Positions 1 through 8,439 of a stretch of DNA of 52,533 nucleotides are shown one piece after another. Both the position numbers and the translations under genes were made by a program. The notes below the pieces were generated by a model that was given only the letters and a program-made list of their open reading frames with translations, had not been told where the DNA came from and did not search any database. The DNA is taken from positions 1-52,533 of the forward strand of contig JAGCAJ010000002.1 in the NCBI GenBank assembly GCA_017652765.1, given 5' to 3'. The DNA is from Candidatus Saccharimonadota bacterium (GTDB lineage: Bacteria; Patescibacteriota; Saccharimonadia; Saccharimonadales; Saccharimonadaceae). Each line of letters opens with the position of its first letter. Position 1 is the stretch's first letter.

Positions 1-366
1 CAGAAGGCTACTTCTAAGGCCTAGAAAAACATGATTGAATTCGCTATGGATGGCGAGACTATCTGCCACGAAGTAGAAACCAAAGTTACTGGCGCAGACG
101 TTCTCATGAAGCCTGCTGCCCCTGGTACTGGTATTATCGCCGGTGGCGTAGTTCGTTCTATCATCGGCCTTACCGGAGTTAAGAACCTAATCTCCAAATC
201 TCTAGGCTCCACCAATAAAGTCAACATTGCTTACGCAGTAGTTGATGGCCTCAAGGCCCAGGTTCCTAGAAAAGATTGGGAAACCACCAAGGTAAAAGCC
301 ACCAAAAAGGCTGCTCCAGCCAAGAAGGCTACCGCCAAAAAGACCTCTAAAAAGGAGGACAAATAA
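1..366 (+). CDS. rpsE: 30S ribosomal protein S5, partial, interrupted by an in-frame TAG
   Basis: S5 helps shape the decoding centre of the 30S subunit. From the ATG at 31 the frame encodes the complete S5 C-terminal domain (PAAPGTGIIAGG motif, then a Lys/Ala-rich tail). The eight codons before it are in the same frame and read QKATSKA followed by TAG at 22-24. They align with the segment of E. coli S5 that reads QKAMEKARRNMI, so the stop sits inside the protein and not before it. The N-terminal RNA-binding domain lies left of the window. Either the TAG is an error or polymorphism (CAG or AAG to TAG), or it is suppressed, or the ATG at 31 restarts translation. The gene overlaps rplO by one base. 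Confidence 0.85.
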
Positions 367-854
367 TGAAGTACAATGATTTAGTCGTAGACAAGAATAC
401 TCGCCCATCCCGCAAGGGTCGCGGTATCTCTGCTGGCCAGGGTAAGACCGCCGGTCGTGGTACCAAGGGTCAGAAATCCCGTACTGGCCACCGCAAGATG
501 CCAGCCGGATTCATGGGTGGTCAGCGCGCTATCATGCAAGCTGTACCAAAGCTAAAGGGCTTCAAATCCCTGCACGCTAAAGCCGAAGTCGTCTATACTG
601 ATAGACTAAACGACCTATCTGGCGACGTCGACAACGCTAAGCTCTACGAAGCAGGCCTCATCAAGAGTCCGTTCAACAAGGTAAAGGTTATCACTCGTGG
701 TGAACTCACCGCTAAGGTTAACCTCTCTACCCAGTTTGCTTCCAAAACTGCTATCGAAGCCATCAAAAAGGCCGGTGGTAAGTTTGTCAAAGTTGCCGTC
801 CCTACGCGCTCCGTTTCAGAAGACAGTAGAAAAGGCAGCAAATCCGAGAAATAA
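366..854 (+). CDS. rplO: 50S ribosomal protein L15
   Basis: L15 binds 23S rRNA during large-subunit assembly. The Gly/Arg/Lys-rich N-terminus (GRGISAGQGKTAGRGTKGQKSR) is diagnostic, and the 162-residue length is normal. Its ATG overlaps the rpsE stop (TAATG), indicating translational coupling. The usual rpmD (L30) gene between rpsE and rplO is absent, as is typical of CPR bacteria. A strong terminator follows, so secY is not co-transcribed. Confidence 0.95.
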   Translation: MKYNDLVVDKNTRPSRKGRGISAGQGKTAGRGTKGQKSRTGHRKMPAGFMGGQRAIMQAVPKLKGFKSLHAKAEVVYTDRLNDLSGDVDNAKLYEAGLIKSPFNKVKVITRGELTAKVNLSTQFASKTAIEAIKKAGGKFVKVAVPTRSVSEDSRKGSKSEK

Positions 855-869
855 TTAAACTTTCTCATC

Positions 870-896
870 AAAAAGACCCCTACACGGGGTCTTTTT
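870..896. terminator. Bidirectional intrinsic terminator
   Basis: Ten-base-pair stem (aaaagacccc / ggggtctttt, loop tacac) with A and T tracts on either side. It lies between convergent rplO and the reverse-strand surface protein and should serve both. Confidence 0.9.
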
Positions 897-897
897 G

Positions 898-2442
898 TTA
901 CAACCCGAACTGCTCAGGATTCTGTCCCGGTGTTGATTCCCGCTCTGGCGCAGGCGTCTGTACTGGCGTGCTACTGATATTTTGGCCGAGTGGCTCGTTC
1001 AACACTAGCGGCTTTTTCTTGCCTTTTTTAATCGCAAAAATCGCCACGGCTACGATAATAATTAGTGTAATTACGCCCCCACCAATAGCGAAATAGCCCC
1101 AAGTTGGGAACCCAGAAGTGCTAGAATTTTGTGGGGTAATCACGACCACATCTTCCGATGCGTCGGTTTCTACTAATACGGATTCGTCAAACGTTAGGAA
1201 CGATTCTGGTGCCTCGCCTTCATTTATGGCCGCTTCTTGGCCGTTTACGTAGAGTTTATGTCCATTAGCATAAATATTAGAATTACTACTGTCGGCGTTA
1301 GTTAGCGAGCTAATCTTACTGTCTTCAGTTAATACTATAATAGAATCTTCTGACACAGTTAGGCTTACTGCGCCTTCGCCAGTGAATGCCCCCTTAAAAT
1401 AGCTATGTTCTAGGCTCATAGTTAGTGAAGAAATGCTATCAATCACAATATCGCCATTGATTTCTTGATCTGTTGCAGAGAGTGTCACCTTTCCGCCGTT
1501 ACTGCCAGAATTACCCCACGCAGATTTAGAAGCGCGAAGGAAGGCTCCACTTGTATCGTTCTGGATAAACTTGTTTCCAGAAAGTGCAATTTTTGCGTCC
1601 GTATTAGTTACAAAGAATATGTCTCCCTGATTGCTAGTAATTAAGGAATCGGTCGCAGAAAATGTTCCCGTACCTTCACTAGCGTCGCCACTCATAGATT
1701 GATAAATAAATACGGTTTTATACGTCTCTGACTGACCGTTTAGCTGGTTATTTGTTGCGGTTAGCCTAGTTCTGTCTAATGTAACGGAATTTTTACCTTC
1801 TATTACCACGCCTTCCGACGCCGTAGATTCTAGTACGGTGCCAGTAGCATAAATGTCGGCCGTAGAATAAATTGCTGGGCTACCCACGCCACTAGTCTGA
1901 TAACTTCCGCCGTTAACGTTAATTGTTCCTCCGCCCCTATCACTTCTGATTGAAGCCGAAGATCTTCCTGTCGTCGCCACAGTTACACCTGTAGCATTAA
2001 TCGTACCACCGCCAGTTACCATAATTCCGCCGGAATTATCAGCCGTAGTATTAATGGTGCTGTCGTCAATATTTATCACGGCATTTCCATAAGCAAATAC
2101 AGCGTTGGCGTGTTTTCCATTAGTATTAACAGAAAGGCCCGTAATATCTACTTTTGCGTCATTTATAGCTAGAATGCCGGCATTCGTTCCATAAAAATCC
2201 GCCGAGTCCCCGTCCGAATCGCCAGATTTTGTTACGGAAACGTTATTCAGTTCTATATTTCCGCCAGAAATCAATAAGGCATTCTGTCCGCCAGTAGTAC
2301 TCTCATAAGTAGCTCCCGTAACGATATCATCGCTAGAAATTGTACTAGCTCCGGTATAGCTTGCGCTTCCAGTAGTGCCCCCACCGTCTGGAGGCATTCC
2401 GCCACCCTGCCCTCCGGGTTCATTAGTTGGTTTATCGAGCAT
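898..2442 (-). CDS. Beta-helix-like surface protein with C-terminal membrane anchor
   Basis: 514 residues of unknown specific function. Residues about 30-440 are repetitive, Gly/Ser/Thr/Asn-rich and beta-strand-like (repeated short strands such as GGTINVNGGSY, ALLISGGNIELNNV), as in right-handed beta-helix adhesins or carbohydrate-binding surface proteins. One membrane segment follows (about 447-472) with KKGKKK behind it, then a roughly 37-residue tail. There is no signal peptide. The ATG has an excellent SD (aaggaaggag, 6 nt upstream), and an in-frame TAA just before the SD rules out a longer N-terminus. The gene sits reversed between rplO and secY, splitting the spc operon. Confidence 0.65.
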   Translation of the reverse strand: MLDKPTNEPGGQGGGMPPDGGGTTGSASYTGASTISSDDIVTGATYESTTGGQNALLISGGNIELNNVSVTKSGDSDGDSADFYGTNAGILAINDAKVDITGLSVNTNGKHANAVFAYGNAVINIDDSTINTTADNSGGIMVTGGGTINATGVTVATTGRSSASIRSDRGGGTINVNGGSYQTSGVGSPAIYSTADIYATGTVLESTASEGVVIEGKNSVTLDRTRLTATNNQLNGQSETYKTVFIYQSMSGDASEGTGTFSATDSLITSNQGDIFFVTNTDAKIALSGNKFIQNDTSGAFLRASKSAWGNSGSNGGKVTLSATDQEINGDIVIDSISSLTMSLEHSYFKGAFTGEGAVSLTVSEDSIIVLTEDSKISSLTNADSSNSNIYANGHKLYVNGQEAAINEGEAPESFLTFDESVLVETDASEDVVVITPQNSSTSGFPTWGYFAIGGGVITLIIIVAVAIFAIKKGKKKPLVLNEPLGQNISSTPVQTPAPERESTPGQNPEQFGL

Positions 2443-2468
2443 AAAAAACTCCTTCCTTTATAACCATA

Positions 2469-2474
2469 AGTATA
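2469..2474 (-). promoter_or_regulatory. Extended -10 box of the surface-protein gene
   Basis: TGT-TATACT on the reverse strand, 26 nt upstream of the ATG at 2442. No clear -35 box is visible. Confidence 0.55.
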
Positions 2475-2543
2475 ACAGAAAAAGCTTAAAATTTCATTAA
2501 AGCCGACAAGATATAATTTCTTCCCCAATCTTAAATTCTGTGT

Positions 2544-2549
2544 TATTAT
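2544..2549 (+). promoter_or_regulatory. Extended -10 box of secY
   Basis: TGT-TATTAT, 28 nt upstream of the secY ATG. It gives secY its own promoter, which it needs because the spc operon is interrupted upstream. Confidence 0.5.
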
Positions 2550-2577
2550 AGATAGAGTAATACGGAAGTTACAGATC

Positions 2578-3993
2578 ATGCATTTCAAGACTATTTTCAA
2601 ATCGTTCAAAAACAAAGACATGCTAAAACGCATTTTAATCGTGCTAGGCATTGTTGTTATCTATCGTTTCTTGGCTCACGTCCCGGTTCCTTTGGGCGAT
2701 TCCGCTACCTTTAAAGAGGCTATAGAGAATTTACTTGCCAAATCTGACTTTTCTAGCTTCCTTAACCTGATTTCTGGTGGTGGACTAACTTCTCTCTCTA
2801 TTATCCTAGTCGGCCTCTCTCCGTTTATTACCGCTTCTATCGTAGTCCAGCTTATCACTAAGGCTATCCCGCGCCTAGAAGAACTGTCCCAGGACGGCGA
2901 AACCGGCCGGCGTAAGATTAACCAGTGGACCCGCATGCTGACCGTTCCTCTAGCTATCGTCCAGTCCATTACCTATATTTTCATCTTAAAACAGTCCGCT
3001 ATGGCCAACACCGCCGGCGTAATAGAACTTTCTGCCTCTCAGTGGATTCTCGCTGTTACGGCTATGACGGCTGGCTCTATTATCTTGATGTGGCTCGGCG
3101 AGCTTATCTCCGAACAGGGAATCGGTAACGGTATTTCTATGGTTATCTTTGCCTCTATTATCTCCCAATTCCCAAACACCTTTGCCCAGCTCTTTGCTTC
3201 ACTATTTGATACTTCAGAAGGCTCGCTCAGCCTCTTTGGTTGGCTTAATCTCCCGGTTAATCCTACTGTCTTCTGGATTTTGCTTGGCTTTACTGTTGCG
3301 CTTGTCGTTGTCATCTACTTCCTAGTTAAACTAAACGAAGCTCAGCGCATTATTACTATTAACTACGCCAAACGCGTTCACGGTAATAGCTCTTACGGCG
3401 GAATTAAATCCATTCTCCCAATTAAACTTATTGCTGCCGGCGTCGTCCCAGTTATCTTTGCTACGTCTTTTCTTGCTATGCCGGCGCTTATCGGCCAGCT
3501 CGTCCTGACCTTTAACCCAGGCAACGAGTTTGTAACTAATATGATTAATCTCTTTACCGCTCCTAGCGCGTCTAACTTCACTACGCAGTATCCTAACGGT
3601 ATTACTGGCGAGTGGTTTGTCTATCCTGCGATGTATTTTGTCCTCGTAGTAGCGTTTACTTACTTCTATACATCTATTATCTTTAACACTAACGAGATTG
3701 CCGATAATTTGCAGAAGCAAGGTGGCTTCATCGAAGGTGTCCGCCCGGGCAACACTACAGCTAAGTATTTGAATAACGTCGTTAACCGTCTCAATCTCCT
3801 CGGCTCTCTTTCCCTCGGCCTTATCGCGATGCTCCCATTTATCACGGATTACATCTTTATCTTAACGCTAGGCTATCCTATTGGCCTTTCTATCTCAGGA
3901 ACTGGTCTTCTTATCGTAGTGACGGTCGCCCTCGAAAGCCTCCGCCAGCTAGATTCTCGCGCGCTAATGATAACATACGACGATTATAAATAG
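2578..3993 (+). CDS. secY: Preprotein translocase subunit SecY
   Basis: Pore-forming subunit of the Sec translocon in the plasma membrane. It is 471 residues with about ten hydrophobic segments and SecY hallmarks: the N-terminal IYRFLAHVPVP segment, the plug region (SGGGLTSLSIILVGLSPFI), the cytoplasmic loop at PRLEELSQDGETGRRK, and a late GGFIEGVRPG motif. The partner SecE is encoded at 18241. A moderate SD (ggaag) precedes the ATG. The following sortase gene starts 5 nt after the stop, so the two are probably co-transcribed. No adk or map follows, which departs from the usual operon order. Confidence 0.96.
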   Translation: MHFKTIFKSFKNKDMLKRILIVLGIVVIYRFLAHVPVPLGDSATFKEAIENLLAKSDFSSFLNLISGGGLTSLSIILVGLSPFITASIVVQLITKAIPRLEELSQDGETGRRKINQWTRMLTVPLAIVQSITYIFILKQSAMANTAGVIELSASQWILAVTAMTAGSIILMWLGELISEQGIGNGISMVIFASIISQFPNTFAQLFASLFDTSEGSLSLFGWLNLPVNPTVFWILLGFTVALVVVIYFLVKLNEAQRIITINYAKRVHGNSSYGGIKSILPIKLIAAGVVPVIFATSFLAMPALIGQLVLTFNPGNEFVTNMINLFTAPSASNFTTQYPNGITGEWFVYPAMYFVLVVAFTYFYTSIIFNTNEIADNLQKQGGFIEGVRPGNTTAKYLNNVVNRLNLLGSLSLGLIAMLPFITDYIFILTLGYPIGLSISGTGLLIVVTVALESLRQLDSRALMITYDDYK

Positions 3994-3998
3994 GACAT

Positions 3999-4787
3999 AT
4001 GGCACTAAGGTTTAACTGGAAGAAAAATCTTCCCAAAATTATCTGGGGCATCATACTGCTTATTCTTATCATCTGCCTCATCAAAATTAAGGTCTGGGAG
4101 AACAACTACTACGCGGAAAAAGAAGGTAGCGTCCGCGCCGTCTCCGCTAATAATGCCATCGCTCCCGCCGACACTTCCGAGGATGTCAACGAAGAAGACG
4201 TCACAGAAGCCGACAAGCTCGCCTACAAAGTCGCGCCCAACAAGCCTCGCTTCCTCTCTATCGAGAAGCTCGGTATCGACCGCGCTAGAGTCCTAGAAGT
4301 CGCTATTAATAATTCTGGCCGGCTACAGACCCCTGCTAGCATTTTTGACGTGGGCTGGTATCGCTCTTCCGGTAAGCCTGGCGAAGGCGGTGTCATGTTA
4401 ATAGACGGACACAACGGCGGTCCAACCAAAGAAGGCGTATTCAAACACCTCCCAGAGCTAGAGAATGGCGATATTATTACTATCGAGCGTGGCGACGGTA
4501 AATTCTTCCGCTACGCCGTCGTAGAAAACCAAGAAGTCCCACTAGCCCAGGCCGACGCCATGATGGCCAAGATGATGACCACCCCCGAAGCCGGCAAAGA
4601 ATCTCTATCTCTTATCACTTGTACCGGTGCCTGGTCTCAGGTCCAACAGACCTATCTCTCTCGCCAGTTCCTCCGCGCCGTCAAGGTTGACGAAAACACC
4701 AACTACACCACCGTAGAGATCAAAAACGAGCTCAAAGAAAAGCGCGAAGCCGACGCCAAAAAGGCCGAAGAAAACAAGTCTGAATAA
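3999..4787 (+). CDS. Sortase-family transpeptidase 1
   Basis: Cysteine transpeptidase that attaches or links surface proteins outside the membrane. It has an N-terminal membrane anchor (residues about 12-30), a Ser/Glu-rich linker, and a sortase beta-barrel from about residue 83. The catalytic set is visible: His138 (DGHNGG), Cys208 (LITCTG) and Arg222 (YLSRQF). A charged Lys/Glu tail follows. 262 residues is normal. It lies directly behind secY. Its exact sortase class cannot be fixed by eye. Confidence 0.88.
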   Translation: MALRFNWKKNLPKIIWGIILLILIICLIKIKVWENNYYAEKEGSVRAVSANNAIAPADTSEDVNEEDVTEADKLAYKVAPNKPRFLSIEKLGIDRARVLEVAINNSGRLQTPASIFDVGWYRSSGKPGEGGVMLIDGHNGGPTKEGVFKHLPELENGDIITIERGDGKFFRYAVVENQEVPLAQADAMMAKMMTTPEAGKESLSLITCTGAWSQVQQTYLSRQFLRAVKVDENTNYTTVEIKNELKEKREADAKKAEENKSE

Positions 4788-4801
4788 GTTTCAAAAAACT
4801 C

Positions 4802-4831
4802 TTGCACCCGCCAACTCGCTTGTGCTATAAT
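4802..4831 (+). promoter_or_regulatory. Promoter of the FISUMP gene
   Basis: -35 TTGCAC at 4802-4807, 18-nt spacer, extended -10 TGC-TATAAT at 4826-4831. A small stem-loop (gtcat...atgac, about 4848-4872) sits in the leader. Confidence 0.75.
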
Positions 4832-4901
4832 CAATACATACAAAGGTCATCCAGGCTCTTTTGCCGTATGACATAAATCGCAAATAAAGGGAAGGTCAAC
4901 A

Positions 4902-6963
4902 ATGTCAATCAGGTCAACACGGGGAGGGGTATAACAGAAAACAACTAAGGCGCTATTTTGAGAAAATAGGCCTTGCCCGGCGTGATAGTCGCCTCAAACT
5001 CCTCTCTTCCTCTCTCGCCATCTTCTCCTTGGCATTCCTCACTACATTTCTAGCTTCGTCTATTCTTGCTCCGGCCCGTACTACCAGTGCCGATACTCTT
5101 TCTTCCGACTCCGCTTCTACCGGAGGCTATTCTCTTTCTCTCTCTGCCACACCTAGTATTGATCTCAACCTCGGCGTACTAGAAGTTCCCGCCATGACTG
5201 TACAAAGAGCCACAGTCATGACCTCCACCACCTCTCCCAACGGCTATAGGCTCTACCTTTCCATGACCGGTACGTCTAATGACCTCAGACGTACCGGTGG
5301 CGATGAGACCATCTCTCATGCTACCGGTACCTTCGACTCCCCACAGGCCCTCACTACGGGTACTTGGGGCTATGCCATTCCTAGCGGTACAGAACACATT
5401 GTCGCAAACCACTTTGACACTGCCTATGTTACCCAAGAATCCGCCTATCCAGCTTCTACCAAGTTTGCTGCTCCACCTATCTCTACTGCCTCCGCCCAGC
5501 TTATTACTTCTACTTCTTCTGCCAACGAGACAGAAGACGATGAACCTATTCCAGACGAGATATCTATTTACTATGGCGTTAATGCAGACAATACTACTAC
5601 ACTCGGTACTTATACCAATTCTGTCTTACTTACCGCCGTAGCAGACGCAGCGGAGACAGCCAGTGCTTCTGTTTCTCCAAATAGCGGCTCAACACTTGGC
5701 GGGGAAACAATTACAGTAGCAACAACACTGTATGCTACAAACGATGTAGACGCAGATATTTACATGCTAACTAACACCCAATATGCTGACGTTTCTACTA
5801 CTCCAGCTAACATTTCTAACTATTCCAGCGCTAAAATGACCTGTACCAAGACTGCTGCTACGGCTGTAACGTATACTTGTACCACTCCAGCCAACACCGC
5901 TGGCAATAACTATCATGTTTACGTAGATATACCAAGATATGATAGACAGTATTCTGCTAGCTTCTCGTACGTGATACCGAGCTTTACTGTTACCGTTACA
6001 GGAACAAACACCAGTGTGGGCGCCTCCTCTCTTTCTATTCCATACGGCGGCTCCAAAACTGTTACCGTCACGCCAAACTCTGGCTATTACCTCAGCGCCG
6101 TATCCTGCCCATCCGGCTATACTTGTACGGGGTATAGCACCGGCTCTACCCAAACTGGCACGCAAACTATCACAATCACAAACAACAATACTGCATCTGG
6201 TGGAACACTAACGGTTACCAGCACTCTAATACCAGCATTTTATAGAATTTCCAATATGCAAGAAATGACTTCAACAATCTGTAATAATACTGCGGTTGGA
6301 ACAAGTAAAACCCTGACCGATACCCGCGACAACAAAACCTATACCGTAAAGAAGCTCAACATGAACAACGGCTCTACTACCTATGGTGCTTGTTGGATGA
6401 CCCAAAACCTCCGCCTGGTTGGTCCAATCTCTGCAGCGAATCTTAACTCTACCAACACCGATGTAGCCCCAGGTAGTACCTTTGCCCTCACCGCCAGTAA
6501 CTCCGGCACTTGGTGCCTTAGCTGGGATAGTTCCTGTATCAACCAATCTCTGATGCTAGACAGTGGAAGCAATAGCTATGGAGCGTATTACAACTGGTAT
6601 GCCGCTACGGCTGGTACTGGCAAATATGAAACCACTTCTGGCAACACTTCTGGTTCCATCTGTCCTAAGGGTTGGAAACTGCCAAAGGGCGGCAGTTCTG
6701 GCGATTTCCAATACCTTTATAATGCTTATAACTCCTATGCTAACATGACAACCAATGCTAGCGGTCCTCAGTTCGTCAGAGCTGGCAGCCGCTGGACCAA
6801 CAGTATCGAATATCAGAATGTAGAAGGCTACTACTGGGCTAGTACGGCGACAAGTGATTCTACCGCGAACGCTCTGTACCTGAGTAGTGCTATTACCAGG
6901 GTGTACGCTGATGACAAAAATAACAAGATGATCGGAGAATCTGTGCGTTGCATCGCCCAGTAG
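4902..6963 (+). CDS. FISUMP-domain surface protein, probable frameshift near start
   Basis: A large secreted or envelope protein. The C-terminal third is a FISUMP domain (the Fibrobacter succinogenes major paralogous family): DTRDNKTYTVKKL, CWMTQNLRL, YGAYYNWYAA, ICPKGWKLP, YYWAST, VRCI. The N-terminal part is Ser/Thr-rich, with an Ig-like or immunoglobulin-repeat appearance. The main frame is open from 4888 but has no ATG, GTG or TTG before the hydrophobic signal segment. The only well-placed start, ATG 4902 with SD aagggaagg, is in another frame and hits TAA after ten codons. Skipping one base at the G tract 4921-4929 fuses it to the main frame and yields a good signal peptide (RRDSRLK, then a hydrophobic stretch). 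No sorting signal is seen at the C-terminus. Confidence 0.75.
4921..4929 (+). other. G tract (GGGGAGGGG), candidate phase-variation or error site
   Basis: The homopolymeric tract lies between the SD-led ATG at 4902 and the signal-peptide frame. Loss of one G would join them, so it could be a slippage switch or a sequencing or assembly error. Confidence 0.45.
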
Positions 6964-6985
6964 CATCCCATCCTAGCATCCCACC
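6961..6985 (+). repeat. TAGCATCC direct repeats behind the FISUMP gene
   Basis: tagcatcccatcctagcatc and a third degenerate unit start at the stop codon. A closely similar motif occurs in reverse orientation at 52478-52501, behind the second FISUMP gene. Confidence 0.6.
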
Positions 6986-6988
6986 TTA

Positions 6989-7016
6989 GCACCCTGCACG
7001 TCAGGGTGCTTTCCTT
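6989..7016 (+). terminator. Intrinsic terminator of the FISUMP gene
   Basis: Perfect 8-bp stem gcaccctg / cagggtgc with loop cacgt, followed by tttccttt. Confidence 0.85.
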
Positions 7017-7073
7017 TGCCAAAGTAGGGCTTCGAAAAGTAAAGCACTAGCCCGCCAAAACCAAAAATCCCCC

Positions 7074-7102
7074 TTTACTTTTCAATAATAATTTGATATA
7101 AT
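7074..7102 (+). promoter_or_regulatory. Promoter of the infA ribosomal operon
   Basis: -35 TTTACT, 17-nt spacer, extended -10 TGA-TATAAT ending at 7102. The infA ATG is only 13 nt further, so the leader is very short and has no SD. Confidence 0.8.
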
Positions 7103-7115
7103 TAACTCGTAATTT

Positions 7116-7340
7116 ATGGCTAGTCAAAAGGAAGTGATTGAACTCACCGGCAAAGTCGTTGAGGCTCTGCCTAATACCCAATTTCGGGTTGAACTCGAGA
7201 ATGGTCATATTATCATTGCGCACATGAGCGGAAAAATGCGTAAAAACTATATCCGTTTGGTGCCTGGTGATAAGGTGAAAGTGGAACTAACCCCTTACGA
7301 TCTTACGAAGGGGCGTATCAGTTTTCGCCTAAAAGATTAA
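7116..7340 (+). CDS. infA: Translation initiation factor IF-1
   Basis: OB-fold factor that occupies the A site of the 30S subunit during initiation. It is 74 residues with the typical [20 protein letters not shown] and [23 protein letters not shown] motifs. No SD precedes the ATG, and the predicted leader is about 6 nt, so the mRNA is nearly leaderless. infA heads the rpmJ-rpsM-rpsK-rpsD-rpoA-rplQ run, as in many bacteria. Confidence 0.97.
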   Translation: MASQKEVIELTGKVVEALPNTQFRVELENGHIIIAHMSGKMRKNYIRLVPGDKVKVELTPYDLTKGRISFRLKD

Positions 7341-7345
7341 TAAAG

Positions 7346-7408
7346 TGTTGTAAAAATTACAACATTCTGAAGCAATTCCTAGAGCGAGGCAGGAGTAGTC
7401 GTTCCTGC
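7346..7408 (+). other. Two small hairpins in the rpmJ leader
   Basis: Stem 1 is tgttgtaa/ttacaaca at 7346-7364 and stem 2 is gcagga/tcctgc at 7389-7408. They lie in the 131-nt gap between infA and rpmJ and could tune expression of the downstream ribosomal genes. Neither has a U tract. Confidence 0.4.
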
Positions 7409-7471
7409 GATGCAAAAGGTAAGAATGACAGATATTTTTACGACCATAACAAGGAAAGGATTTTGACACTT

Positions 7472-7588
7472 ATGAAAGTACGTGCAAGTGTTAAAAAAAT
7501 CTCCCCTGATGACATTATTGTTCGCCGTAAGGGTGTACTTCGTGTCATCAACAAGAAGAAACCTAAGAACAAGCAAAGGCAGGGTTAA
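7472..7588 (+). CDS. rpmJ: 50S ribosomal protein L36, zinc-free form
   Basis: 38-residue protein: [10 protein letters not shown] at the start and KQRQG at the end match L36. The zinc ligands of the common form (three Cys and one His) are replaced by Ser11, Asp14, Asn27 and Asn33, so this is a C-minus, zinc-independent L36. SD-like aaggaaagga lies 11 nt upstream, and rpsM follows after 2 nt. Confidence 0.93.
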   Translation: MKVRASVKKISPDDIIVRRKGVLRVINKKKPKNKQRQG

Positions 7589-7590
7589 GC

Positions 7591-7977
7591 ATGGCAAGAA
7601 TTGCAAGTGTTGTTATCCCTAACGATAAACAGGTATGGATTGCCCTTACTTATGTTTATGGTATCGGAAGAACGACCGCTAAAGCCATCCTTGCGGAGGC
7701 CAAAATTGAGCCTACCACTCGGGTGAAAGATCTCACCGAGGCGAACGAGCAAAAAATCAATGAGATTATTGCTAACAAGTATCACGTAGAAGGTGATCTC
7801 CGTCGCTTGGTGACCAATAATATTAAGCGTATCAAGGACATTAATTCCTACAAGGGACTTCGCCACAAGGCTAAGCTTCCAGTCAACGGTCAGCGCACTC
7901 GTACGAACGCACGCACTCGTAAGGGTAAAGCTATCGCAGTTGGTGGTACGCAACCAAAAGCAGCAAGTAAGACTTAA
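7591..7977 (+). CDS. rpsM: 30S ribosomal protein S13
   Basis: S13 lies in the head of the 30S subunit and contacts tRNA and the 50S subunit. 128 residues with the typical [17 protein letters not shown] helix-hairpin-helix, the [27 protein letters not shown] tail and a short C-terminal extension. It follows rpmJ closely and precedes rpsK by 15 nt, in the standard alpha-operon order. Confidence 0.97.
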   Translation: MARIASVVIPNDKQVWIALTYVYGIGRTTAKAILAEAKIEPTTRVKDLTEANEQKINEIIANKYHVEGDLRRLVTNNIKRIKDINSYKGLRHKAKLPVNGQRTRTNARTRKGKAIAVGGTQPKAASKT

Positions 7978-7992
7978 AGAAAGGAGTAGAAT

Positions 7993-8439
7993 ATGGCAGA
8001 AGAAGATATTAAGAAAACTACTGACGTTGTTGAAGCTCCTGAGACAGAAGCTCCAAAAACTGCAAAGAAAGCTAAAAAGGGTAAACGCATTGTGACTTCT
8101 GGTCAGATGCATATCCAAGCAACCTTTAACAATACTATTATTACGTTTACCGACAAAAACGGTGGTGCTATTTCTAGCTCTTCCGCTGGAGCTAACGGCT
8201 TCCGCGGTTCTAAGAAGGGTACCGCCTATGCAGCTCAGATTGCTGCCGAAAAAGCCGGTGAAATCGCTAAAAAAGACCACGGCATGAACAGTGTTGATGT
8301 TTATGTTAAGGGTATTGGTCTTGGTCGCGATAGCGCCATTCGCGCCGTATCTAGTGTTGGTATGAAAATCGACAGCATTACCGATATGACCCCAATCGCT
8401 CACGGTGGTGTCCGTCCTAAAGGAGAAAGGAAACCATAA
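7993..8439 (+). CDS. rpsK: 30S ribosomal protein S11 with N-terminal extension
   Basis: S11 forms the platform of the 30S subunit near the mRNA exit. The core begins near residue 33 (GQMHIQATFNNTIITFTDKNGG) and ends with HGGVRPKGERKP. The first 32 residues are an extra charged Glu/Lys/Ala segment beginning MAEED, much like the extra N-terminus of L1 at 21273. SD aaggag precedes the ATG. The stop overlaps the rpsD start by one base. Confidence 0.96.
   Translation: MAEEDIKKTTDVVEAPETEAPKTAKKAKKGKRIVTSGQMHIQATFNNTIITFTDKNGGAISSSSAGANGFRGSKKGTAYAAQIAAEKAGEIAKKDHGMNSVDVYVKGIGLGRDSAIRAVSSVGMKIDSITDMTPIAHGGVRPKGERKP

Noticed and set aside
1-30. Genome-wide reassignment of TAG as a sense codon
   Set aside because: secY, nusG, rplJ, dnaX, cysS and the GT4 gene all end naturally at TAG with normal protein lengths.
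5279-6966. Several long ORFs overlapping the FISUMP gene in other frames
   Set aside because: Low-complexity or composition-driven shadows without SD or family resemblance.
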